Assembly (NCBI GenBank): GCA_018653365.1
Contig: JABIAG010000001.1
Span: 570,586-634,585 of the forward strand
Origin: Candidatus Woesearchaeota archaeon
Lineage (GTDB): Archaea; Nanobdellota; Nanobdellia; Woesearchaeales; JABIAG01
Reading direction: 5' to 3'
Length of the DNA stretch: 64,000 nucleotides
The notes below the pieces were generated by a model, which was not told where the DNA came from, made no database searches, and worked only from the letters and a program-made list of their open reading frames with translations. Shown here one piece after another: positions 45,370-53,173 of the stretch. The position numbers and the translations under genes were made by a program. The number at the start of each line of letters is the position of its first letter. Positions within the stretch are counted from its first letter, which is position 1.

Positions 45370-45398
45370 TTCTTTATTTTTTCTTTTAATTTTATTAA
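45370..45398 (+). terminator. T-rich terminator after the 1401-aa gene
   Basis: A pyrimidine tract (TTTCTTTATTTTTTCTTTTAATTTTATT) begins just after the stop codon. This is typical of intrinsic archaeal termination without a hairpin. Confidence 0.45.
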
Positions 45399-45438
45399 AA
45401 ACTAGTTTAAACTCTTATCGACGACAAATATCCATAAG

Positions 45439-45469
45439 CTTTATAAGTATGTATAGATTATACATACTT
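45439..45469 (+). promoter_or_regulatory. Promoter with perfect 11-bp palindromic operator for AbrB-kinase pair
   Basis: AAGTATGTATA and TATACATACTT (45445-45469, 3-nt spacer GAT) form a perfect inverted repeat. It overlaps a TATA-like CTTTATAAG at 45439-45447 and the expected start point. It fits autoregulation by the dimeric AbrB protein encoded just downstream. Confidence 0.72.
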
Positions 45470-45496
45470 GGGGAAGATCGAGTGTAAGGCACATTA

Positions 45497-45646
45497 ATGA
45501 CTCGATATACCATCACAAAAAAGATAGCAAAACACGGAAACCAGGCAATAATTGTTATTCCGCGAATTCTTGAAAAGAGATTAAAACCAGGCACTATTGC
45601 ACAGCTAACTATTGACGTTCTGGAGGAGGCTGAAAGTGAGTCTTGA
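45497..45646 (+). CDS. AbrB/MazE-type small DNA-binding protein, 49 aa
   Basis: It reads MTRYTITKKIAKHGNQAIIVIPRILEKRLKPGTIAQLTIDVLEE..., the swapped-hairpin AbrB fold (KKIAKHGNQAIIVIPRILE...PG). It is short enough to be only the DNA-binding dimer unit. It ends 11 nt inside the following kinase gene, so the two are translationally coupled. The 11-bp palindrome upstream is the likely operator. A toxin-antitoxin role is possible in form, but the partner is a large membrane kinase rather than a small toxin. Confidence 0.78.
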   Translation: MTRYTITKKIAKHGNQAIIVIPRILEKRLKPGTIAQLTIDVLEEAESES

Positions 45647-47354
45647 AGGAATAATTGATTCTGACAGGTACGAACTAGTCGAACTTGTAGGAAGAGAAAC
45701 CTGGGGAAAAGTATACCGAACAAGAGATCGATTTCTTGACAAAGAAGTTGCAATAAAGTTAATTGACCCCACAGAAAGAGCTCGGCAACAAATGGCCAGA
45801 TGGGATCTTACACTAAAAGATGCCATAATGAAAGAGGCAGAAGAACTAATGGCCTGCTCAAACGTTGTACCAAGAAAGTACGATGAAGATAAAAACGGAC
45901 AAGGATTCATAGTAATGCCATTCTATAAAACATTCTTTAATGAAGTTCTCGATAGTGTCATAAAAAGAAAAGAAGGCGAGGGAAGTGGACAACCTGGAGA
46001 ATTCTTACCAGAAACATTATTCAGTTCAGGATTACATATAGAAGAAATAATTCAATACACCCGCGATGTTGCCAAAGGAATAGCGGAAGTAAACAATGCC
46101 CTTGGCCGAGCACACTGCGACATCAAACCAGATAACATAGCAATAGGGCCAGATGGAAGATTGTTATTGAATGATTTAGGAACTGCAACATACTTATCAA
46201 TAGCTGCAGGAGATGACTCAGTAAGAGACAACAGAGGGTGCTTGTACACCAGAAGCCCATTAATGTTTAAGAAAGGATATGATCCAACAAAAAAAGAAGA
46301 TGCGTTTTCTTTAGCAAGCCTAATGTTCAAAATGTTTACTGGCAAGTACATATTTGAAGATGAAATAAATGAAGCCTTAGCAAAAGGGGGCGAGGATGCA
46401 GTAAGAGAATACATGTTAGAGATGACATATTCAGGACCTTATTTGAACCAACGATTCAGCGAAAGAGCACAAGACAAAGTAAAAAATTCTGAAGTACCAA
46501 AAGAATTTCAAGAATTTCTATTAAATTCACTCAATGGACACTACTGGGCAATCCCCAGCATTTCAGGATTACAAACCCACGTACCAACCACACAAGACAT
46601 GTTAGAACAATCTGTAACACTTTATAGAAATAATCGAGCAAAAGATAAAGCATACAAACAACTTAAAAAAGAGTTAGGAAAAAAAGCGAGATCTTCATTC
46701 TTAACAGGAGCAGGCGCAACAACATTCTTGTTGGGAACAATCTGGGGAATATTCTTACTCCCAAAAGTGGACTACACTGAAAGACAAGATTACGAAGCCA
46801 ACATGCTACTCAAACCAGCAGAAATAAGCAACATATCATTTGAGATAGAAAGACCTGCACGAAGCAATTGGACATTACCAAAAGATCAAGATTATAGTGG
46901 ACTACTTGCATCTTTCCGAAAGAACTCTAAAGGAACAGTCACAGACAGAATTGTGCTAGCATACATTCAAACTCTTCAAGAATTAGGACATCATAATTCC
47001 AAAGGAGCTGATATGTACATGAGGTATGCAAAATTAAGATATCAACATGCAACAGGACCAAGACCAATACTTGATGAACAATTAAGAGTATTACTTCCCC
47101 ATTATGGAAATTTCACCAGAATAGACGAAAGAGTAATTGATCTTGAAGACTGTCTAGCAACAACCTATTTAGGGATTAGAAAAGTACGAGATGCGCAAAA
47201 AGCTGCAAATGATACTGACTACCACACATATATCCAATCCCGAGATCGAGCTGGAAACTTAGTCATTAACAGGGGTGAAAGATTATTCTTAGACAGATGG
47301 ACAAGAAACTCTAAACTTCTTCTTCCCCATAGAGTTTGCTTAAAACAGAACTAG
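45636..47354 (+). CDS. Membrane Ser/Thr protein kinase, 572 aa
   Basis: A eukaryotic-like kinase domain (about 10-300). The Gly loop is LVGRETWGKVY at 17-27, the ATP-binding lysine is in VAIK (K41), and the catalytic loop is HCDIKPDN at 160-167. NDLG replaces the usual DFG, and the activation region carries a Ser/Thr-Pro-like TRSPLMF. A single membrane helix lies near 356-376 (TTFLLGTIWGIFLLP), with a C-terminal sensor-like region outside. The GTG start at 45636 is chosen because GGAGGAGG lies 6-7 nt upstream. It is coupled to the AbrB gene. Confidence 0.85.
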   Translation: MSLEGIIDSDRYELVELVGRETWGKVYRTRDRFLDKEVAIKLIDPTERARQQMARWDLTLKDAIMKEAEELMACSNVVPRKYDEDKNGQGFIVMPFYKTFFNEVLDSVIKRKEGEGSGQPGEFLPETLFSSGLHIEEIIQYTRDVAKGIAEVNNALGRAHCDIKPDNIAIGPDGRLLLNDLGTATYLSIAAGDDSVRDNRGCLYTRSPLMFKKGYDPTKKEDAFSLASLMFKMFTGKYIFEDEINEALAKGGEDAVREYMLEMTYSGPYLNQRFSERAQDKVKNSEVPKEFQEFLLNSLNGHYWAIPSISGLQTHVPTTQDMLEQSVTLYRNNRAKDKAYKQLKKELGKKARSSFLTGAGATTFLLGTIWGIFLLPKVDYTERQDYEANMLLKPAEISNISFEIERPARSNWTLPKDQDYSGLLASFRKNSKGTVTDRIVLAYIQTLQELGHHNSKGADMYMRYAKLRYQHATGPRPILDEQLRVLLPHYGNFTRIDERVIDLEDCLATTYLGIRKVRDAQKAANDTDYHTYIQSRDRAGNLVINRGERLFLDRWTRNSKLLLPHRVCLKQN

Positions 47355-48222
47355 CACCAATCTGAACTAGTCTAAAAAGCTCTCTAATTTGTGAAAGAAT
47401 TAAAGGATCTTTTGTTTGAGAAAAGTATTTCATAACAGAACCTAACTGATACTTTGTTTTAAGATCGTCAATTTGGTATATTGCATCTTTATCATTCTTA
47501 AAGTGTGCATCATAAAACAAACCAAAATAAGATTGTAAATTTTTAATAAACGTTATGATTGTTTTATCGCCACTAAAACCCTCCATTGCAAACTGATACA
47601 GGTAATAATAAGCGTGTTCAATGTGCATCAAAAACTTCAATAATTCCCATTCTAAAAAAGAGTTCTTAAGATATTTTTCTTTGACTAATAACCGTTTACA
47701 AAACAGAACAAACTTGTCTTGTTGTTTTCTTAGTTCAGCAATATCTGCTTCGTGTTTGAAAGAATTCTTTTGAAAATCAGCTATAACCAACTTTTCTGTC
47801 TCTCGAATTATCAAGAAAACTCGCCTAAGTAAAACAGAGTACTTAGTTTCAGAAGGTTCACTAAGATTTTCTAAAGTACAAGAACCTTCAGTAGTTTCAG
47901 TGATCTCAAACCCCAACAAAAGATCTTCAGTAATTTGTTTTATTTCTTTTTGAATTGTTTTAGTGGTTTCTTTAATATGAATGATGTCGAATCCATTACG
48001 ATAAAGGTGAGTAAGAATTGTTTTGATATCTTTTTTATTCTCTTTTGTAATTTCAACAACCTTTTCCTTTCTAACTGGTTTAGAACTGTTAACAATTAAT
48101 GCAGTATTGGCTTCAGATAAATTTACTTTATCTCCCCCAGTCAATCCTTTTTCATCAACCCACTTTTTGGGAAGATAAATAGTGAATCCGCCACCACCCT
48201 GTTTGATGAGTTTTCTGTCCAT
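47311..48222 (-). CDS. AbrB-PhoU type regulator (copy 2)
   Basis: A 303-residue protein with an N-terminal AbrB-like hairpin (MDRKLIKQGGGGFTIYLPKKWVDEKGLTGGDKVNL, about 1-50) and an all-helical PhoU-like body (about 75-300). It has the same build as the gene at 3953-4882 but only distant sequence similarity. It converges on the kinase gene, overlapping by 44 nt. CTTTTTAAATG about 25 nt upstream suggests a leaderless mRNA. The ligand is not predictable. Confidence 0.78.
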   Translation of the reverse strand: MDRKLIKQGGGGFTIYLPKKWVDEKGLTGGDKVNLSEANTALIVNSSKPVRKEKVVEITKENKKDIKTILTHLYRNGFDIIHIKETTKTIQKEIKQITEDLLLGFEITETTEGSCTLENLSEPSETKYSVLLRRVFLIIRETEKLVIADFQKNSFKHEADIAELRKQQDKFVLFCKRLLVKEKYLKNSFLEWELLKFLMHIEHAYYYLYQFAMEGFSGDKTIITFIKNLQSYFGLFYDAHFKNDKDAIYQIDDLKTKYQLGSVMKYFSQTKDPLILSQIRELFRLVQIGASSVLSKLYGEEEV

Positions 48223-48424
48223 AAAGTAAGGAGTTTATGTACATTTAAAAAGATTCCCGATTTTGATATGAATGATATGAATGATAGCAGGTAGATATTA
48301 AACCAAAACTTAGTTCTCGTCTAACATGATACGAAGAATAGCAGTAGCAAAACTAAACGAGATGATGGAAGCATAGACCATAAAAACCAAGAACCTTTAT
48401 TAATTGTTTAAGGGCACCACATGT
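48223..48424. other. 200-nt intergenic region upstream of the sigma-like gene
   Basis: It holds the promoters of the divergent AbrB-PhoU gene and the sigma-like gene, plus a short direct repeat (ATATGAATG twice near 48268-48286). A 16-codon open frame at 48326 lacks a ribosome site. I see no RNA gene. Confidence 0.4.
48394..48403 (+). promoter_or_regulatory. TATA-like box of the sigma-like gene
   Basis: CCTTTATTAAT is centred about 26 nt before the ATG at 48425, matching the leaderless archaeal promoters in the window rather than a bacterial -35/-10 pair. Confidence 0.45.
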
Positions 48425-49510
48425 ATGGAAAGTGATTACTCGAAAAGAGATTCTGTTGGGAGCGTAACGCCCAATGAACTTGCAGATTGGTTAGAACTTG
48501 ATAGAGCATATATTGGAAGAGTTGTAAGACTGGCTAAACTATTGGATCTCTTTCAGGTAAATGACGATTCAACAATCCCACAAAGAGTTGCTGAAAGAAT
48601 AGTTGATGGCAAAATTTACTTTCCCCACAGGGGCGAACGTGAAGCTACAGCAGCAGAATTAAGACTCGAAGTTAGAGCTAGCGAGTGTTGGCAAGAAGCC
48701 GAATCAATACTGTATTCTTTATTTAGAAACACGCACGCACAAGACCCCTCTTCTGAAGATGAATTAGTACTTCTCAGAAGAGCAAGAGAGGGAGATGAAT
48801 ATGCTGCCAGCACTATTGCAGTAGACAATATTGGACTGACAGCTCATTTTGCAGATATTTATGCAAGAACTTTCGGACTGGAAAAAGAAGACCTCATAAT
48901 GGATGGTTATCTTACACTTCGCGAAACAGCAATCAAATTCAGAGAGGAAAGAGGCATACCCTTTGCAGGTTTTGCTTCATTCAGATTAAAACAAGCAGTA
49001 AAGTACATATTAAGACATAAAAAAATAATAACAGAACCCCCTAACTTTTGGAAAAAAATAAGAAGAATACAAGGAACAAGATTCGCAGCAAGAAAATATC
49101 ACGGTATGAAGGCAACCACACAAACAGTTGCAAAACAGGTAGGTATGAAATATTCTACAGTTGTAGGGCTTGAAGCAATAAAACGAATACACCACTTTGA
49201 CGTTGATCACCCTGCTAGCATTAAAGCAGATGACATTGAAGACCCCTTTTATCAAGATGATATAGACTGGGTTCATACAAAAATAGATGCAGAAGCAGCA
49301 AAAGAAGAATTTGCCAAATTAAGTGAAAGAAAACAACATATCCTAACAAAACGATTAGGATTAGACAGAAGTAAACCACAAACTTTAGAACAAGTAAGCG
49401 CAGATTTGGGCATTACCCGAGAAAGAGTAAGACAGTTACAAAATGAGGCACTAAAAACATTAAAAAATAAACTTGAAGAAACTAAATTAGACCAAACAAC
49501 CACACAATAA
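48425..49510 (+). CDS. Bacterial-type sigma-70-like factor (regions 2, 3, 4) in an archaeon
   Basis: A 361-residue protein. Residues 15-65 form a helix-turn-helix-like N-terminal part. Residues 113-198 read as sigma region 2: LLRRAREGDEYA..., then KEDLIMDGYLTLRETAIKF (2.2-like) and GIPFAGFASFRLKQAVKYILRHK, where bacterial factors have FSTYATWWIRQAI. Residues 208-258 resemble region 3. Residues 295-348 are a near-canonical region 4: LSERKQHILTKRLGLD, then TLEQVSADLGITRERVRQLQNEALKTLK. No zinc ribbon or cyclin fold of TFB is present. The ATG is set by a TATA box; an upstream TTG at 48404 is less likely. Whether it binds archaeal RNAP is unknown. Confidence 0.85.
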   Translation: MESDYSKRDSVGSVTPNELADWLELDRAYIGRVVRLAKLLDLFQVNDDSTIPQRVAERIVDGKIYFPHRGEREATAAELRLEVRASECWQEAESILYSLFRNTHAQDPSSEDELVLLRRAREGDEYAASTIAVDNIGLTAHFADIYARTFGLEKEDLIMDGYLTLRETAIKFREERGIPFAGFASFRLKQAVKYILRHKKIITEPPNFWKKIRRIQGTRFAARKYHGMKATTQTVAKQVGMKYSTVVGLEAIKRIHHFDVDHPASIKADDIEDPFYQDDIDWVHTKIDAEAAKEEFAKLSERKQHILTKRLGLDRSKPQTLEQVSADLGITRERVRQLQNEALKTLKNKLEETKLDQTTTQ

Positions 49511-50267
49511 CAAGAATAGCTAGATTAATCCACAAACCCTTGCGCATTTTCTTTTTGTTTTCTGAAGACACAAAAAATACAATTAACAAAATAGCTAAGT
49601 ATCCTCCCAAATGAGCAAAATGATTTATGTTCGTTGCAGCAGGAATTAATATTCCAGTAATATCAGCTAAAATTGCGAGCCAACCAACAAGAAATAAGGG
49701 AAGAGGAATTCCACCAACAATGTAAGTAATGTAAAATGGTTTAAGAAGAATTCCAGTTACTATCAAACCCGCAATTGCGCCTGACGCTCCAATTCCACCA
49801 AAACCCATCACAGCAGATAAAACATCAGCTATGACTGCAGCAGCAAAATAAACATAGAGCATTCTAGCCCCAAACTCTTTTTCAACCACCCTGCCAAAAA
49901 TGAAAAGAAACAACATATTACCCAACAGATGTAAAACTCCAGCATGCAAAAACCAAGAAGCAATAATTGGAATTGGTTGAAAAGTCCATAAGTGTTGAGG
50001 TTGAAAAATAAATTGATTAATAGCATCAGGATTCAACGTAATTAGAATAACCTCAATTATGAAGATAATTAAGTTAGCAATAATAAGATAAAACGTTGCT
50101 TTAGCCTCATAAATGAAAACAAAAAATTGTTTGAGGGGTTTGACCAAGTCTGAAGCAGTACGCTTTTTAGCCAAAACCTGAATGATTAAAACAGGAAGCG
50201 AAATAATGAAAAAAATAGTTTGCCAAACAAAACGAGACTCAGAACGGATTTCTTTTTCAGACTTCAT
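49482..50267 (-). CDS. Rhomboid-family intramembrane serine protease
   Basis: A 261-residue protein with a cytoplasmic head, then about six membrane helices. It has the rhomboid catalytic pair: GIGASGAIAG (S162) and NHFAHLGGYL (H219). The HLLGNMLFLFIFGRVVE segment of helix 2 is also typical. Rhomboids cut single-pass membrane proteins within the bilayer. The gene converges on the sigma-like gene (29-nt overlap) and starts in a 4-nt overlap with the upstream nucleotidyltransferase. A role in releasing a membrane-tethered regulator is only a hypothesis. Confidence 0.85.
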   Translation of the reverse strand: MKSEKEIRSESRFVWQTIFFIISLPVLIIQVLAKKRTASDLVKPLKQFFVFIYEAKATFYLIIANLIIFIIEVILITLNPDAINQFIFQPQHLWTFQPIPIIASWFLHAGVLHLLGNMLFLFIFGRVVEKEFGARMLYVYFAAAVIADVLSAVMGFGGIGASGAIAGLIVTGILLKPFYITYIVGGIPLPLFLVGWLAILADITGILIPAATNINHFAHLGGYLAILLIVFFVSSENKKKMRKGLWINLAILVIVWLFGLI

Positions 50268-51073
50268 TCTCCCAACTTATACTTATCAACAATTTTTTGC
50301 ATAGCATTAACGAACTTAACTGCCTTCTTGTAGTACTTATCATACTCTGCACCAGAAATCGTTTGAACTTCACGATGATCAATCTTTTTCATAATATCAT
50401 AAAACTCTTTAGCGATTCTTGGAAACTCCACAGTAATAAGCTTTTTAGGAACAAGCTTTTCATTCAACAAATCAGGAATGTGTTGCGGCGAGGGCGGAAC
50501 CTCTCCAATAGACATTAAAGCTGAATGTGCAGAATCAGTAACTGCCCAATACAAATCACCAACCGCCTTCAAAATATGCCATTGAGAATTATGCAAAGAA
50601 TTTGGAGCTTTCATGAAATAAGTCCAAACAGATTCAGAAGTTGGTCTAATTCTACCCTCCATTAATAATAACTTTAGAGGATCAAATAAACCAGTATCCA
50701 TTAATGCAATACCATCTCTTAAAATATTAATTCCGATTGGATCGCCGGCTCTAACATACTCCCAGAAACTAGTAAGTTTTAATGTGGTAATATGTAATCT
50801 TTTTGAAATAGATGCTATGATCTTTTCAATAATGATACGATATGTTTCTGCGACCTCTGCACCCATAACAAGAGTAACATCGTCTACAACAACTAAAACA
50901 TCAATATCATTAGAAGATTTCTGCCTAGCAGAAGAACCAAATAAAACAACTGCTTTCAAGAAAGTTCCAAACTCAGCATACAACTTTTTAGCAAAACGTC
51001 TAGCAATATGTAGTGCTTCAGTATCATACTTACCAAGATCTTCATTCCCCCTTTTATGAATCTTAAACTCCAT
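50264..51073 (-). CDS. Nucleotidyltransferase-fold protein with HEPN-like C-terminus, 269 aa
   Basis: The N-terminal polymerase-beta-type nucleotidyltransferase domain has LFGSSARQKSSNDIDVLVVVDD (hGS...DhDh, about 43-64). After FWEYVRAGDPIGINILRDGIALMDTG comes a helical C-terminal half (YWAVTDSAHSALMSIGEVPPSPQ) shared with the 617-aa protein at 28184-30037. Single-chain NTase plus HEPN-like architecture differs from two-gene MNT/HEPN toxin-antitoxin pairs. It is coupled by 4 nt to the rhomboid gene. Substrate unknown. Confidence 0.72.
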   Translation of the reverse strand: MEFKIHKRGNEDLGKYDTEALHIARRFAKKLYAEFGTFLKAVVLFGSSARQKSSNDIDVLVVVDDVTLVMGAEVAETYRIIIEKIIASISKRLHITTLKLTSFWEYVRAGDPIGINILRDGIALMDTGLFDPLKLLLMEGRIRPTSESVWTYFMKAPNSLHNSQWHILKAVGDLYWAVTDSAHSALMSIGEVPPSPQHIPDLLNEKLVPKKLITVEFPRIAKEFYDIMKKIDHREVQTISGAEYDKYYKKAVKFVNAMQKIVDKYKLGE

Positions 51074-51177
51074 TAGTTTAAATATTGGAAAGAATGTTTA
51101 TTAAGTTATCTTACTATTCTACAATAGTGAAAGAAGTTTTTCGAAAACTTATTAAGTGAGACAAATAAGTAATACGC

Positions 51178-51819
51178 ATGAGTAAAGAAATGCTTGAAGA
51201 GGTTCTAGAAAGTAAGATTGAACCAGTAATAGATGACGCCATGAAAAAATATTTAGGAGTAAGAATGGCAGAAATAACTGGAGACATATCAGACAAGTTA
51301 TTACATTCTCCCTTACTGGGCTTGAAAATAGATTTTTACTTATCATTCAAAGAGTCAAAAAAGAAATTCAAACAAAGATTTCTAAGAAAACTACTACAAA
51401 TGAAACACGGAAATATTTCTGAAGTTGCACGTTTAACCGGTGTTGATAGAAGAAGCATCCACAGACTAGTTGACAAAGGCAGGACTAGAAAAATAAGAAA
51501 AGATTTGTTAAAACCATATTATCTAAAACAAAAAGAGGTTGAGGGAATTATTGGAGAAGTACTACATAATTATGAAGACATTGTACGAGTGGGAAAAATG
51601 GAAAAAATGTATGAAGCAACCCCCCGCATTTCAAAGAACATCGTTGATGAACTTCCAGATATGGAAATGTCGCTAAAAGAGGCAGAAGAAGAGTTTGAAA
51701 AAGAATATTTAAAAGAAAAACTAAAAGAAAACGATCACGATATTGTCAGAACTGCAGCCAAAATTAAACTCAGATATGAAACATTACTAAGAAAAATTAA
51801 GAAACTAGAATTACAATAA
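51178..51819 (+). CDS. Regulator with two Fis-type helix-turn-helix domains, 213 aa
   Basis: Two regions read as Fis/NtrC-type DNA-binding domains. One is at about 63-100 (RFLRKLLQMKHGNISEVARLTGVDRRSIHRLVDKG). The other is at about 165-213 (MSLKEAEEEFEKEYLKEKL...NDHDIVRTAAKIKLRYETLLRKIKKL). In bacteria such domains end sigma-54 activators; here no AAA+ or receiver domain is present. The N-terminal 50 residues are helical. A DNA-binding regulator is likely; its target is unknown. It lies 1.7 kb from the sigma-like gene, on the same strand. Confidence 0.75.
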   Translation: MSKEMLEEVLESKIEPVIDDAMKKYLGVRMAEITGDISDKLLHSPLLGLKIDFYLSFKESKKKFKQRFLRKLLQMKHGNISEVARLTGVDRRSIHRLVDKGRTRKIRKDLLKPYYLKQKEVEGIIGEVLHNYEDIVRVGKMEKMYEATPRISKNIVDELPDMEMSLKEAEEEFEKEYLKEKLKENDHDIVRTAAKIKLRYETLLRKIKKLELQ

Positions 51820-51850
51820 ACGTTTTAAATTAGACTAAAAAAAGTTCTAC

Positions 51851-52285
51851 ATGAGGTTATCAACACCGACAGGAGCGAAAGTATTCACCCATGATGCTGC
51901 AGATCTAATCAAGGCATATAGTAACTCAAAACAATCAGCAGGTAAAAGCGTAATAGAAATGTCTTATGGTAGGCCAATGATTGATGCAATAGAAGATTTT
52001 CTTAAATCTAAAGAAGAATCCAAAAGAATAATAACACAAGCCACCGTACAAGGAATGATAATTTTAAACGTAACACATCCCCATTTGGAACTTAACTTAG
52101 ATATGTTAGTTGTTGCTGAAGACCCAAGAGAGGAAAGAATAACTCGACTAAGAAGTATGTTAACAGATGCCCTAAATCAGGATGATCCTCGAACCAGACT
52201 TGCGTTAACTAAAGCGATAACAGGATATGCTCAAAGAAGAGAGTTCATTGCAAAATACATACCAGAAATCTTAGAACGAATTTAA
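51851..52285 (+). CDS. Protein of unknown function, 144 aa
   Basis: A soluble product, helical at both ends with a central hydrophobic strand (GMIILNVTHPHLELNLDMLVVAED). ACGTTTTAAATTAG about 25 nt before the ATG is a probable TATA box, so it has its own promoter after the Fis-type gene. No motif is recognised. Confidence 0.52.
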   Translation: MRLSTPTGAKVFTHDAADLIKAYSNSKQSAGKSVIEMSYGRPMIDAIEDFLKSKEESKRIITQATVQGMIILNVTHPHLELNLDMLVVAEDPREERITRLRSMLTDALNQDDPRTRLALTKAITGYAQRREFIAKYIPEILERI

Positions 52286-52371
52286 TCGAGAAAATCCTCA
52301 AAAGGCCATTCCCGTTCTTCACGGTAATCAGGCTCTTCAGAAACTTTTTCTTTGCTAAATCTTATTCTCAT
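52282..52371 (-). CDS. Possible 29-aa acidic microprotein
   Basis: The frame reads MRIRFSKEKVSEEPDYREE...FLD. On the minus strand TATTTAAATAATA (about 52393-52405) is centred about 28 nt before the ATG, a promoter with no other gene to serve. Too short to be sure. Confidence 0.3.
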   Translation of the reverse strand: MRIRFSKEKVSEEPDYREEREWPFEDFLD

Positions 52372-52415
52372 CTAATATAAGTGAGACAATTTATTATTTA
52401 AATATGATGTATATG

Positions 52416-52973
52416 TTATCTTTTCTGTAAATAATCCCGGACCATCTTAGCCATATCAGAATAATGATTATGTGCAGTATCTGTCCTTATTACCTCTGCC
52501 CTAGGGTCTTGAGTCATTTCTTTTGAAATAGAGGGATGCATCATTCGATCATTAGTGCTCCAAACAAGAAGTTTATCTTGTGGAAGATCAGTTAATTGTA
52601 CGCCATTCCACTCAGAAATAGCTTTCAAACCTGCCCAAGCATGATGACTGGAAACTCCCCTAACCCCATCTAAAGTGCCTTGCAGATCTTCCTTAGGAAA
52701 AGCTCGCCCCTGATAACCTGCCTTAATCGGATGGTTAGAATATGCCCTACGGATCTTTTCAGGAATTCCAGGTTGAAGAAAAGCACAAACACTATCAAAA
52801 AACATTCGCACTCTAGAATCTCCCTCAGGATCAGGTAGATAACGCTCTACAAACCATTTCAACAACTTGCCCTTAACTCCCTTTCCATCATACTTAAAAG
52901 GCAATTCGTTATCAACAATCCACTTCCAGGTATTCCAACCCGGTTGATGAAATGGAAGATGTTGAAGCAGCAA
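52416..52973 (-). pseudogene. Alpha/beta hydrolase fragment lacking its 5' half
   Basis: The 185 residues match the second half of an alpha/beta hydrolase: the lid after the nucleophile elbow (HLPFHQPGWNTWKWIV), then LLVWSTNDRMMHP with the acid and TAHNHYSDM with the catalytic His. The oxyanion loop and GxSxG nucleophile are missing. A stop codon lies directly upstream, and the only in-frame start near the 5' end is a TTG without a ribosome site. It therefore looks truncated, head to head with the MinD-like fragment that begins here. Confidence 0.6.
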
Positions 52974-53173
52974 TTAAGTCTTTTGGCGGCAAAGTTGTTG
53001 GATACGTCGTTAATAACCTACGGGCCGAACCCCACGAAGCAGTTCAAGTGCGAAGAGTACAAGAAAAAGGACTTCCAGTAGTGACAATGGCTCATGATGT
53101 TAGATTGTGCGTTCCAGATCCAAAATTAAGACAAGAAGCATTACAAGAAGCCGGCAGCTTATTTGATAATTAA
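52952..53173 (+). pseudogene. MinD/ParA-like ATPase C-terminal fragment
   Basis: The 73 residues, with upstream in-frame sequence NPVDE, resemble the last third of MinD-type ATPases: MEDVEAAIKSFGGKVVGYVVNNLRAEPHE, then a VPVLxVIPxD-like stretch. The deviant Walker A and switch regions are missing. The open frame continues a few codons upstream to a TAA at 52895 without a good start. It ends in a 4-nt convergent overlap with the ABC permease. It could be a decayed gene or an assembly artefact. Confidence 0.55.

Noticed and set aside
48326..48376. 16-codon open frame upstream of the sigma-like gene
   Set aside because: Very short, no ribosome site, and no family pattern; a leader peptide cannot be argued from one genome.
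48425..49510. Sigma-like protein as TFB or a generic HTH protein
   Set aside because: There is no N-terminal zinc ribbon or cyclin repeat as in TFB. Matches in order to sigma regions 2, 3 and 4 are better than one generic HTH would give.
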